A stretch of DNA of 64,000 bases from Sanguinoderma infundibulare (taxonomy: Eukaryota; Basidiomycota; Agaricomycetes; Polyporales; Polyporaceae). Made by a program: the position numbers and the translations under genes. Below the pieces are notes generated by a model. It had not been told where the DNA came from and searched no databases. It saw only the letters and a list, made by a program, of their open reading frames with translations. Shown piece after piece: positions 45,769 to 56,595 of the stretch. Positions within the stretch are counted from its first letter, which is position 1. Each line of letters begins with the position of its first letter. Location of the stretch: positions 496,001-560,000 of the forward strand of contig JAVLRN010000015.1 of the NCBI GenBank assembly GCA_032821775.1. Direction: 5' to 3'.

Positions 45769-47864
45769 TCAGCGCACCGTCCGCTGCGCTGCCAGACCGC
45801 TCGTCCCCGTAGCCACGGTGTCCATTGAGCTCTCCTGCTTGATAGTCTTGAGGCCGACGGACGAGTTGCCATAACGTGTGTTTGTTTTGAGAGTGGCGAG
45901 ATTGATCGCGGACTGAGATTCGGGGCCAGCGTCTGCCGGACTCGCGCGCTCCAGATCACCACCGGCGTTCTTGAGCACAGTCCCATCAGGGTAACCTGCG
46001 GCAGCGAGCAGCTTCGCTTGCCTGTTCGCGACATCATGGACAATTCCATGAGCAACGACGGCAGTAGAATGAGAATCCGCACGTGGAGCAGCAGATTTAG
46101 GGTTATAGTGAATGGTGTTGACCGATGCAGCGTTCAGTATAAGCGGGTGCGCGAAGTCGAGTGCGAGCGTATTCGAAGTCACATTTGGCATCGTGGTAGG
46201 GGAATCACCATGAGAGGTGTGCCGCGGATCAGGGGTATAGATGATTTGCATGCGGATCGGAATGAGAAATGAGTGCCCGAGAGCGAAGATAAGTGCAAGG
46301 ACAAAGGGAACGCACCGCGCCTTCCGCCGCCTGTACACGACCCCCTCCTTGACCTCGTCCATCTTCTTGTAAATGTACAGCAACACGAGGTGGGTGATGA
46401 TGATAGTAACCACGATCACCACGATCTTGATGGTCCTCGATGTCTGCGAATTGTCTGTTGCCGTCCACAGTAGTAGTAGGCATGTCAAGAAGCGAGACCT
46501 CTGGAGAGATGGAGCAGAAAATGAAATTGGCTCACCGCCGTTCAACCGCGAGACGCCGATGTAGACGGCCGTCAGCTGCTTCGGGAGCCCGAGGATTGCT
46601 GAGGCGGAGTACACCCACACGCTCATCCCGATCATCGAGAAAAGCGCCGTGAGGACTGTCACCGGGTGTTGACTCCAGCGTCAACCATGAGAATAGAGAA
46701 GAGGACTCGGAGACGCACAGTGTCCAGGTATCGCACTTAGCCGCATGATTGCGGGGATCTTAAATCCTCCGACGCGCACGACCTGCGCCATCGACGCGTA
46801 CTTGATCGACACCTCTTCCATCTTCTTCCCGCGGGTCATGCAGAAGTACTTGAATGTGCTTCAGGACACAGGAAGAGCGTTGCGTGAGCATAGCGGGGTG
46901 GAACGAAGACAGGTGGGAGATGGGGAGAGCTGGAAGGAAGACTCACTAGAAGTTCGCGAGCTCTCCGATGAAGGTCCCCGCCGCAACGATTCCGAATCCG
47001 ATCCCGAGCCCCCAGATGGATCCGCAAAGCACTGCGACGATCTCGTGACCAATGAGCTGCAAATAGACACGGAAAGCATGAGCACACCGCCGCTGTCTCG
47101 GTCCAGGTTTCATACTCACTGGAGGGAAGGACAGGACAAACATGACCGCAATTGGGATGGTCCATCCGCCCGGCGTACTGCAAATCACGACATCGGTGAA
47201 CGTACAAGATCGGACAGGGAGGAAGGGACACACTCGTGCATCCAGTTTGCAAAGGGCCGCAACCAATCCTCGATACGGCTCTGGTACACCAAGAACACAA
47301 TCACAAGGGCAATCACTGCGAGCGTGATCACCGTCGTCACTATAGCCAAGAATCAAACTGTATCAGACTCTTGCAGCCATCTAGTATACACAAACAGATG
47401 TTGATATGCACATATCTGTCTCGGGCTCCTGAAGTTGAACATCTGTCGCACGACCGGCTGTTGTGCGTGAGCGCGTACTTCTCCGAATGCGTTGGGCTCG
47501 GCGTTCGCATAAGCTCGCGCAGGTCGGTTCGAGTCAGGCCGTCCTTGTTGGTGTGATCTTTCAAGTTCACGGGGATTCTAACTCCATTGTCAAACGTCAC
47601 CGCGACGCCCGTGTCGAGGTCTGGAAGCCCTCTGGACGGGAGGTAGGACAGCTCGAAGGCGTATGGGTGCTGTGACCGTGGGGTTGGCGCGATGATGGGG
47701 AGAGAAGAATCAGGTGGATATTGATATCCGTCTGCGACGGTGTGTGAAGAAACCTCGTCCGAGGCCCTGTTAGAGTTAGTGCTAGATCGACCCAATACCC
47801 GGTGGTCAGCTTGAAACAGATAGCGAGAAAGCGACACCGAGCAAGATACGGCTACTTACCTCAT
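45769..47864 (-). CDS. VTT-domain (TVP38-like) membrane protein 3, frame-damaged or re-spliced
   Basis: Nine exons by comparison with gene 2: 47864-47860 (ATGAG), 47781-47412, 47339-47234, 47177-47120, 47056-46947, 46858-46719, 46655-46536, 46454-46316 and 46021-45769. Exons 3-8 have the family lengths and the VTT core is intact (AIPGH, LGLPKQLTAVYIGVS, YRRRKAR). Exon 2 lacks 7 bp present in gene 2 (near 47446), so the summed exons are not a multiple of three. A GTTTGT donor 16 nt further into intron 2 would restore the frame, replacing the end of exon 2 with unrelated residues. Either this new donor is used or the gene is dead. Introns 7 (81 nt) and 8 (294 nt) are multiples of three without stops. 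Confidence 0.65.
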
Positions 47865-48504
47865 ACTCTGAAAATCAAAGGAAATCGACGAGCAAACACG
47901 CCGATGTGAGCAGGAATGGCAAGCCGCAAGAGCGACTCAGGAGAATATGGAGACGTATGTGTGCGCCGGCGGAAGTTTAAGAAAGAGAATCAATCGGTCA
48001 GTCCGTGAAGCATTCGTCACCCCCTTCCAGTCTCATACTTACAGATCCGTCTTTCTTGGCACTGCTAGTACGACCAGAAACGCAACATTATCAGCTTCTC
48101 GTTTCCCGCGCGACCTCCCCACAGCTCCCGGTCCATAGCGCCCGGACCGAGACTTACTCAGTAACCGTCAACATAAACCGCATACAAATCGCTGACATGA
48201 ACCTTTGTCGCTCCTTGGCTGTTCATCCTGCGTCCTTCTTCGCGCCGCTGCGGACGATCTTTGAGTCCGTCTTGGCGTGAATCTTCGTCTGTTTGTCTCC
48301 GAGGACGAGCGGATTGGCCGGAAAGGTTCGGTTTTATTGGAAATGATCGACCATCATCCCGGTTCGGTCAATATGGTCAGCACCGGCAACGGAGATTAGA
48401 AAGTCAGGATCGCCTGAACACGCACATGACGATGGAAATGTGCCTACCTATCAGAGGGTGTGAACGTCTTCCGCACGCATAACCTTCGACTAATCGCCGT
48501 GTGC
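47865..48504. other. Intergenic, upstream of VTT gene 3
   Basis: No recognisable gene. It continues into the dispersed repeat at 48505. Confidence 0.4.
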
Positions 48505-49115
48505 GCAGGAAGCAACGCGCCAAACGTGTGCTGTTCTCCGCATGATAGCCCGCGGCGACCCACGAATACTGGCACATGCACATTATGCCGTGGGGCCAAG
48601 GTCGGGCTCCCGTCTGGCCAAGCCTGTTGGACAATAACGCATTTCTGGAGCCCCTGGTCAACGTATTGGGGAAGATAAGGGTGAGCTGCGGCGGCCGACT
48701 TACCGTGAACACGCTGATTGTGCGCTGATGATGGCCGCAAGGATGGTGGCCGATAACGCGAACGATTGTATGGTCGATCATCTGAGCATAAAGCATTTAG
48801 AAAGTGGCAGCTTAGCCACCACAGCAGCAAGAGTAAGGAGGGACGCCGCACGCGCGCAATCATTAGTCCAGCATCCCGACCCGTCCAACCCGGGTCGTCG
48901 TCGGGGAGTTTTGGCCTACGTGAGTGCAGAGAGGCTCTACGATATGTCGAGGATGGGTGAGATCGCCGTTGCTTCCCAGGGAAGAAGGCACTGAGGAAAT
49001 CGGAGCGGAGAATGGCGCCTAGGTGGAGGTAGTACGTCCTGAAGGGCGGAGCGTAACAACCGCCAAGCGTAAAGACGCTGACAGCACGTTCCGAGCGACA
49101 GCATCCGGGCAGCCG
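48505..49115 (+). repeat. Dispersed repeat, copy B
   Basis: About 0.6 kb matching 63118-63753 in inverted orientation, and in part 44455-44690. Landmarks: the segment around ATGATGGCCGCA, GGTCGATCATCTGAGCATAAAG (48771-48792), GGCCTACGTGAGTGCAGAG (48912) and GACGCTGACAGCACGTTCCG (49074). No coding capacity recognised. It could be a non-autonomous transposon or LTR remnant; the ends are not defined. Confidence 0.8.
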
Positions 49116-49522
49116 ACCATCCGATGGTCGGACAGGCACTTGAAGCTTGAAGTTGAAGTCTTGAACCTGCGAAACGACGACTCTACTCCAACTTACCACG
49201 CGATCTGTCGGAAAACCAAATCCACCTCAAGTAGACATAGCTGCCTAGTTCGGGGATCGGTTATTGACCCTACTCATAAAGGATGCCCCCTCTGCGTAGT
49301 AAATTACAGCAAAGGGGCCGACCGCTTTCATGCGTCCGTCCAGCGCGAACCGCTGGCAGTAAGTTAAACATTGACCTGCGACCCAGTAATAAGTTTCATA
49401 CGTGATAAAGCGTCAACCGTGCGTACTGTGTGTCCGTTCGAGTTGGCAGTGTCCAGCACTGCATGACCATTGCCCGTACTATAGTCCGTCCTCAAATAAA
49501 TTATCCCCCGTTCCTCAGTCCA
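49116..49522. other. Intergenic
   Basis: 3' side of VTT gene 4; nothing recognised. Confidence 0.4.
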
Positions 49523-51713
49523 TCAAACGTCCGCGGGCCGACTAGGCGGCGGCGGTGGCGACCTGCGTCCCCTCTGACCGCGGTCTCTTTCTAAGTTCCC
49601 CGGACGGAGATCGCCATCCAGCACACCTGGCACGGCGGTGCTTGACCTCTCATCCAAGGCCACCCCATTGTGTCCGATCCTCACCGCGTCCTGCCTGCCA
49701 GAGTATGAGCCGTGCGTCCTTCGCTCCGGGCGCGTGAGAACGTTCGCCTTGCTGCCGTTTCGGGTGGCCGTCGGACCCGGCGCAGGGCCAAGGGTGATAG
49801 ACTCCGAGCGGCGCGAGTGCGGGAGAAGAACTTGAATTTCCATCTGGACCCCTGTGTCGTCGCCAAGCTGGGCCTCGGCGTCGTCCTGAGAGTTCGCGTC
49901 CCTCTCTTTGTGCGCAAGGCTGGGTGAGTACCCCGCCGCCGCAAGGAGCTTGGCTTGCCTGCGACGACGACAACGCGATGGTAAGTTTTAGGTTAGTTGA
50001 CGTCGGGAGGTGAGTCCGAGGCGGGCATACCTTCGCTTCCGGCGGGCGTATATGACCTCGGCCTTCACCCGGTCCATCCTATTGTACACATACCACATCG
50101 CGATGATCGTCATCAACACCGTCAGGCTGATGACGACGTATTTGATCACACTTGTCGTCGTCGAGGTCTCTGGCGTCCGACGTCCAACGTCCGAGGTCCA
50201 AACGGCGACGGTAAAGTGACTGTCAGCCCAGCTCAGACGGCGGCCGCCGCACCGTACTCACGTCCGTTCGTCGTCGACACGCCGACGTACACGGCGGCGA
50301 ACTGCTTGGGGAGCGAGAGCACTGCGGAGACCATGAACGTCCAGAAGTTCATCCCGCACGTCGAGAACACCGCCGTCAGAACTGTGTCATATCAACGTCC
50401 ATCGTCAGCTCGGGGAGAGTTCGAAACCGAAAACAAAATGCCACAGACGCACAATGGCTCGGTATGAAGCTCAAGCGCATGATCACGGGGGCCACGATCC
50501 CTTCATTCCGGACGACCTCCGCGAGCAGCGCCCAGCGGAGCTGGTTCTCCTCCAGCTTCCTGACCCGCGCGCCGCACCACCACTTGTACACGCTGCAGAG
50601 TACGGGTTGGGTGCATCATCCATGTCAGCCCCGAGCCACAGGACGGGGGAGGGGAGGAGACGCACTAGAAATTGGCAAGTTCGCCGAGGACGTTTCCCGC
50701 TGCGACGATCGCGAAGCCGAGCCCGATGCCCCAGACGACGCCGCAGAGGATCATGACGATCTCGTGGCCGAAGAGCTGGTATAAAATCACTCGTGTCATG
50801 GTCGATAATTACATCGTGACCACGTGCGGCACTTACCGGAGGGAAGGACATGATGATCAAGAGCCCAATGGGGATCGCCCACCCACCCGGCGTGCTGGGA
50901 AGTCGGAGTTGTAAGTCAGCAAAATAAATACAACGTCTCGGGGAGCGGCCAATGACGCAGAGAGCGACAATTATTTTTGGGCCGGAATAGGGCTCACTCG
51001 TGCATCCAATCCGCAACCGGCCGCAACTTATCCACGAGCTTGTGTTGGAACGCCAAGAAGAGGATGATGATCGTTAATAGCGTCAACATAATCAGAATAG
51101 GCACTGCAGCAGGATAGTGTGTCAGCCCATGTCAATGTAACAGATATAAGCAATGACAGAAACAGGGACAAGAACAGAAGACGCGGAGGTAATGAAGTAG
51201 AAGTACGTTCTCCGGCGAGGAGCACGCACCGAATACACTCGGACTCTTGTACCACTGGAGATCGAAAATCGTCGCCCAGTCGCACGTCCGCGCCTTGTGC
51301 GTCAGCAGGAACTTCTCGGGAGGCGTCGGCTCCGGCGTGCGCATCAACTCGCGGTCCTCCTGCGCGACGACGACCTTGTCCTTGTAGCCGGGCACACCGG
51401 AGCCGCTGCTGGGGCCGCGACCATAGCCACCGAACCGACTTTCTCTGCGCGGTATGGGGGCAAGGTAGACAACTCTGGCGGGTGGCGAGGAACCAGGGCT
51501 GGTGCTGGAGGTGGTGTTGAGGGTCGCCCGGCCAACAGGAGGATGCCTGTCGACGCCTTCTGACGGGATTGGCGGGGGAGAGCGCGCCGGAGGAGGGTAC
51601 TCTCGACGGGCGTGTCTGAAGGGGTCGCTGTTAAATACGGACGTTATCAGGGAGGGCACACGAGCTGGAAACCATGGGAGCCGGGCTCACCGTTGAACTT
51701 CGAAGGCTGCCAT
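49523..51713 (-). CDS. VTT-domain (TVP38-like) membrane protein 4
   Basis: Nine exons: 51713-51691, 51627-51230, 51103-50998, 50894-50837, 50775-50666, 50592-50453, 50381-50262, 50169-50031 and 49958-49523; 509 aa with every phase consistent. The N-terminal 140 residues are P/S-rich and presumably cytosolic. Hydrophobic segments lie at about 141-160, 180-195, 200-230 and 290-315, with one more before the C-terminal tail. The VTT core reads LFGHEIVMILCGVVWG, VAAGNVLGELANF, VVRNEGIVAPVIMRLSFIPSH, STCGMNFWTF and LSLPKQFAAVYVGVS. AIPGH of the paralogues is FIPSH here. A basic YARRKRR motif follows the last span, then a long charged tail. By family, a Golgi/ER membrane protein with a lipid- or traffic-related role; the exact function is unknown. 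Confidence 0.8.
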
Positions 51714-53609
51714 GATTGTTTGTGAGGATCGAGATCAAAGAGGGAGGAGGCAAGTTTTATACTATGCCAGCGGGGCCGCGGACGCAGTAGGATGAGCAAA
51801 CTGCGATAGCAGTGCGAACACGTACGGATTGAACGCACCAACGACGGCTGTGCGATTAGTTCAGTCGACTTGATGTTACCTGCCCATCGCTGGACCACAA
51901 AACGACTCTTAGCGGCGTAGGCGGTGAGCGTGGGGTGCTTTGCCAAGCGTACATCCGCAGGACGGATGCCATGCCAGGGAGGACTTGACCCTGGAGGGAA
52001 CGACGATACTGCCGCAACGTCCAATCAACCCTCGAGAGTCAATGCGTCCCGGACATGCTTCGCTCTACCCGACGCGGGCGTGCACACGCAGTCGTCTTGC
52101 GGAACAGCTCGGCGAGCGCGGTAAGCATCGTTACCCGAATTGAGGGGAGAAGCGAACGGGAAGGGAGGGGTCAGAGCGATGTGATCTAAGAATCTCCGAG
52201 TGCGAAGTTGGAATTTGGTTGGCTTGGCGGTCGATAATAGTATTATGTGGCTATGCCGGCTCTTCCGGAGGCCAGAAAGAAGCCGACGTTCCGGGATTGG
52301 TTATTGGAAGTCAATTGACGACTTCGCAAGGACTTGCGGAAAGCCTTCGGGTGTCTGATCGCAGTCACGAGCGCAGTATGAACGTTGTCCACGGGCGCCC
52401 AAGACCGCTACCGCTGGAATGGGCAATCAGACTCGTGTATGGTGTATGGCCGAGGCGGGCTCACGAGCTGCAACTGTGAAGGAGTTCGTCTTGTTCCTCA
52501 AAGCAATGCTGCGACGTTGGATCGCCGCAGCCCATCTGTGAACGTGGAAATGGTTTGTTCTGCATGTCGCGATGATTCCAGTAAGAACGACCTACATAAT
52601 ACGGCCTCTCCTCATCCAGCTAACTCCGATGGCGGGATATCGGGCGCACCAACGTCTTTGCTGCCTACCCACCTAGCGGCACGCCGCTGATGGCCCTCCC
52701 AATCCCATCAAATCTACAGAAATCAACCCGGAACCAAGCAGCAGGAGTTCGGTGTCGCGCAGCGCTCGTTCTGCGAGGTCTTGGTGGTGGAGCAGCACTT
52801 CCTTCGCATCTGCAAAGATGACTGTCTACCAAACAATCAGGAAGAGAGACCATCGAGGTAGTGAGTATGAGGGTAAGTTAGAAGGTAAGTAGAGGTTAAG
52901 CCTGACAAGCCGACTGCCTATTTTGGCGGCTAGGCGCTTAGCCTATAAGATGCTTGGCGCCCTCGCACTTCGTGCATTCCGAGATCATCGGCAAAAGTGG
53001 AAAATCGTCGTGTAGGATTCCCTACCCGTGACCGCCCGCGCAATGCGCAAAAGCGCTACGCACACACCACGAAACATGACTTGGTTCACCTGGGGTTTGC
53101 ATGCCCCGGGGGAAGCACCCGTTCGTGCCATACCCTAGGATCCGAGGCACTGACCCCTGCTAGATATCGCGAAGATTGCCTGGGATTGGCAGGGTGGCAG
53201 TGTCGCGAAAGGACAGGGATCGAACGACGTGCCGAAAGGGACGGTGGAGGTATTTTTGGTTTGCGCTGCGAGTCGGCGCGGGGGCAGGCCGTAATGAGTG
53301 CATATGGTGACTGGGAGATCTTCTCAGCACCATACTTGAACCCGAAGCGGACTTATAAAACCTCACGGTAGCGATGTCACTACGCTGTCGCACAGGGAAG
53401 CCGTCGGGAACGCACCCGTTGGAATACGATGAGACGTTCTCATCGAGAACGTTAATACGCTATTAGGCGAAGTCGCCTGTTCCCCGTGGAGATAGTGAGT
53501 AGTGATCATACTCGGAAGAGGAGGGAGGTGGCGACAAACATAAGAAGACGTACTGCCGGTTTGTGCCGTGAGGGAACAAGCTGCGAAAGGAAGACGCGTG
53601 GTGAGATGA
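51714..53609. other. Intergenic
   Basis: About 1.9 kb with no recognisable gene; the longest frames (around 125 aa) are unconvincing and overlap on both strands. Confidence 0.45.
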
Positions 53610-54121
53610 GGACTACTCAGACGGCGGAAAGAGGTAAGCGGGATGGGACGTGCGAGGAATCGAAGTGGAGGTTGCCTTGCGTGCCCGCCACGCCTGAAGA
53701 TCGAACAGACGCTTCTCAGTGAAGGAAGTGAGCCCGAGCTTGAACCATTTCGATTTCGCGCAGTGCATGGCGACAACGAGGTCGCAGGCGAGGATGAGCG
53801 ACACCTTGCGCCGGTCGTTCTAGGGCGCGTAGCGGACGGGGTGCACATGCGGGGTAGCCCAAAAGGCCAGGACGTGTGTGGGGAGATTGGAAGGAAGGTC
53901 TTGAGGTCCGCGGCGCGATCTGCAATGATGACGCTTACTTCGTTGGGGAGCGCCGGGCGGCGATCCATACAGGTGCGGTCGATGTGCGCGGTCTTGACGA
54001 GATGATACATCATACGCACCATGGGGCCAGCGACGAGGATATGAAACGCGAAGGCAGCACGAGAACGTGATAATGACAAACCTGGTGAGGACATGTGCTT
54101 CACTCCAATGGGGGCCGGCAA
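53610..54121 (-). pseudogene. Possible broken hypothetical gene
   Basis: A frame from about 54070 reads AAFAFHILVAGPMVRMMYHL, then NEVSVIIADRAADLKTFLP and SWPFGLPRMCTPSATRP. At about 53822 another frame takes over with NDRRKVSLILACDLVVAMHC, KWFKLGLTSFTEKRLFDLQAW and a stop at 53613. The two halves look like one protein separated by a shift of one frame near CCCTAG, which could also be a splice acceptor. No family recognised and no secure start codon, so either a pseudogene or an unresolved intron. Confidence 0.35.
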
Positions 54122-54904
54122 GTCGCAATCGTGTCGAGGAAGAAGCTTCTCTGCCTTCGTCCGAGTTGAGGATGGCCTACTTGTGTTCCTTCACCACAAG
54201 CGGGGTCTGCCCGAAGCCGATGACGATGTTGGAGGAAAAGGAGTGAGCATATGCGCATACATGTGGCGCATGTATGCGTGCCAAGAACTGACCGTCCAAG
54301 TTATATCTTCGTTCACCATGAGTCCCTGTACTGACATTGTTCTAGGAATTTCCTGGTCTGAACTTGGGTCGGCGATGGTTTACCGGTCCTCTGGTTAAGG
54401 ACCTGGGGAAAGTGGAGGTTCGAGGGTAAGATGGGAATTGGGGGTTTGCGCGCAGGAACGTGCCTTTATAAAAGGCGAATCAGAGAAGTATCAGAAATGA
54501 CGCGTTAACTGGGGACGCGTCAATCAGGTGTGCGCGCTCTATCCGGGGTCGCAAACTCGACCAAAGCCGTTCTCAATCGACGACATTCCCCTCCGGCCTT
54601 CCCCCTTCCGAACCCAAGCTCCCGCGCGGCCTTCCTGAAGAGCAGTGGGGCGCAATGAGAGACGAGATGAACATCGAGAGTGTTGTGAACCATACCACCG
54701 CATTCACGCTCTCAACCCGAACGAACACGACACCGAAGCACTCCAGACGATCCGTACGCACGAAGATTAACCAAGGATAATTTTACGGCCCGCGGCCCCA
54801 CAGCCCATAACGCACATACAGATCCTACCATACATAGCGCAGCGTCCCCATGCCCTCGGTCTAGACACGTGCACTCCAGAAGGCGAGCAAGGCGCACGGG
54901 GCGT
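54122..54904. other. Intergenic
   Basis: 3' flank of PHO88; no recognisable gene. Confidence 0.45.
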
Positions 54905-55953
54905 TCACTCCTCCTTCTTGCCGACCTTCTTCTCGGCCTCATCGATCGCGGCCTTGTCTGTCTGGGGATCCGAGGCAGCGCCAAACATGCCGCCAGCCTT
55001 GAAGGGGCGTTTGAGGTCACCTTCGGCGGGCTTGCCAAAGAGATGGATGGCGACCGGCTTGGCGTCGTAGAGCGTCTTGAGACCCATGAGCGCCTGGATG
55101 AAGAGTGGCTGGGTGTACCTGAAGGCGCCGGGTCAGAGAGAGATCATGGAGGTGTGAATACGGGAGAACGGAAGCAGTTGGCCAACTGGTGGAGGGATAG
55201 AGAGGGTGGAAGGGTGGAAACGACAGAGCCAATCCAGACGCAATCCGAGCCAAAGTGCCACGTACTTGAGATAGAGGTGCATGAAGGCCATCATGGCACA
55301 GCCAAAGTACACCGCGCGCATAAGCTTCGACGTCTCCTGTAGGTCGTAGTCGCGTACGGTTGTCGTGACGAGCTTGCCGCCGTCCGAGCCCTGTGAAGCG
55401 CCGTCCGAACGTCCACGTCAGTCCTTGCTCTGCCCAGACACGACACGCGAGCGAGACAAAAACTACGTACCATCGGACTAGGCTCGACTACACCCCCGCC
55501 AGCGTTCAATCAGCTCCTCAAATACGTGACTGTAGTCGACGGGGCAGACGCACCATACTTAAGGACCGTCTGGTCGTTCTTCTTCTTGATCTGCCAGCCG
55601 CTCGCGTGAGCACCTCGAAGGCGGCCAAAAAGGAAGCAACGAGGAACGCACCTGCTGACCGACGTAGTAGTACACCCCGAGGACGATGAGCTGCGTCGCG
55701 ACGTACGCGATGCGGACATACGTCAGCACCTGCGGGTCGTCGAACGGCACCTTCTTGGCCACTGTGCCGCCCAAACCCGCGCGGTCATCAGCATTTGCGC
55801 AGCGCGTTCGCGGAAAGCGACAGTAGCAGTTCACAATGTGTGCGTAAGAAGGACAGCATGGAAGATCAGCCCTGACAGCAAATCGGCAAATGGGAAGGAC
55901 GGACGTTGCATGGCACCAATGGAGATGACGAGGTTCTGAACGGCGGGGTTCAT
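54905..55953 (-). CDS. PHO88: PHO88/SND3 ER membrane protein
   Basis: Component of the SRP-independent (SND) targeting route to the ER, first found as a phosphate-uptake regulator; an ER membrane protein. Six exons: 55953-55905, 55761-55652, 55590-55554, 55487-55471, 55390-55266 and 55118-54905; 183 aa, close to the yeast length. Landmarks: MNPAVQNLVISIGAMQLAKK, VPFDDPQVLTYVRIAY, IKKKNDQTVLKYVEPSPM, KLVTTTVRDYDL, AYFG-like AVYFGCAMMAFMHLYLKYTQP, IHLFGKPAEGDLKRPFKA, and a lysine-rich tail (EAEKKVGKKEE). Exon 4 is only 17 nt and is required for the conserved YVEP motif. Exon 5 ends at the GTACGT donor (AA|GTACGT), not at the overlapping GTGGCA. Divergent from the damaged BTB gene. Confidence 0.93.
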
Positions 55954-56595
55954 CTTGCTCGCGCGAGACGTGTGTGTGTGTGCCGGAGTCGAGTGCAAGA
56001 ACAAGGACGCAAAGCCAAGGGCAGAGGCCGGGGACGGGGACGGGGACGGGGAGAAAACCGAGGGTGGGAGACGAGTGTAGGGGAGAGAGAAGAGCTGCTC
56101 CCCATTTTCCACCCGCCACGGCCCTTAGACGTGTCCTTTCCTTTTTCGGTCGGACATATAGCTACTCCACGCACGTGACTCAATTCGCGGCCGTCCCGTC
56201 AGCCAATGAGAGGCAAGGACTGCTACGGGCCCGTCCAGTTCAATCCTGTTCACGCGTATGATAATTTCGTACATTCTAATGGTAGAAATGCTCTGAGCCA
56301 CAGTGAAGGGGCTTCGTTCTATGTGGATCTTACGCGTTGACTGTCATTCTCCGAGTCTCGGTTTACAAAGTAGTCATGTCCAAGCCTTAATGCTTGTGTA
56401 AGGTCAGCAAGCCGTTGTACTTTAAATCCGCAAACTCATCAGGCATCTCCAGGGATCGGATCGAGGGTCCCAGTCAGCGCTCAAACCTTATACAGGAGAA
56501 GCGCCCCTTATATAGGCTTTCTCGATATCTCGCTTCCTCTTCATCTGCCATCTCCCTTCAGCGTGAAGACCAGGATATCCGCGTCCACCGCTGCA
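55954..56595. promoter_or_regulatory. Divergent intergenic region between PHO88 and BTB gene D
   Basis: 642 bp between start codons. It contains a CCAAT motif near 56203 and a TATATA element at about 56509-56514, 85 bp before the BTB start. No gene recognised. Confidence 0.5.
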
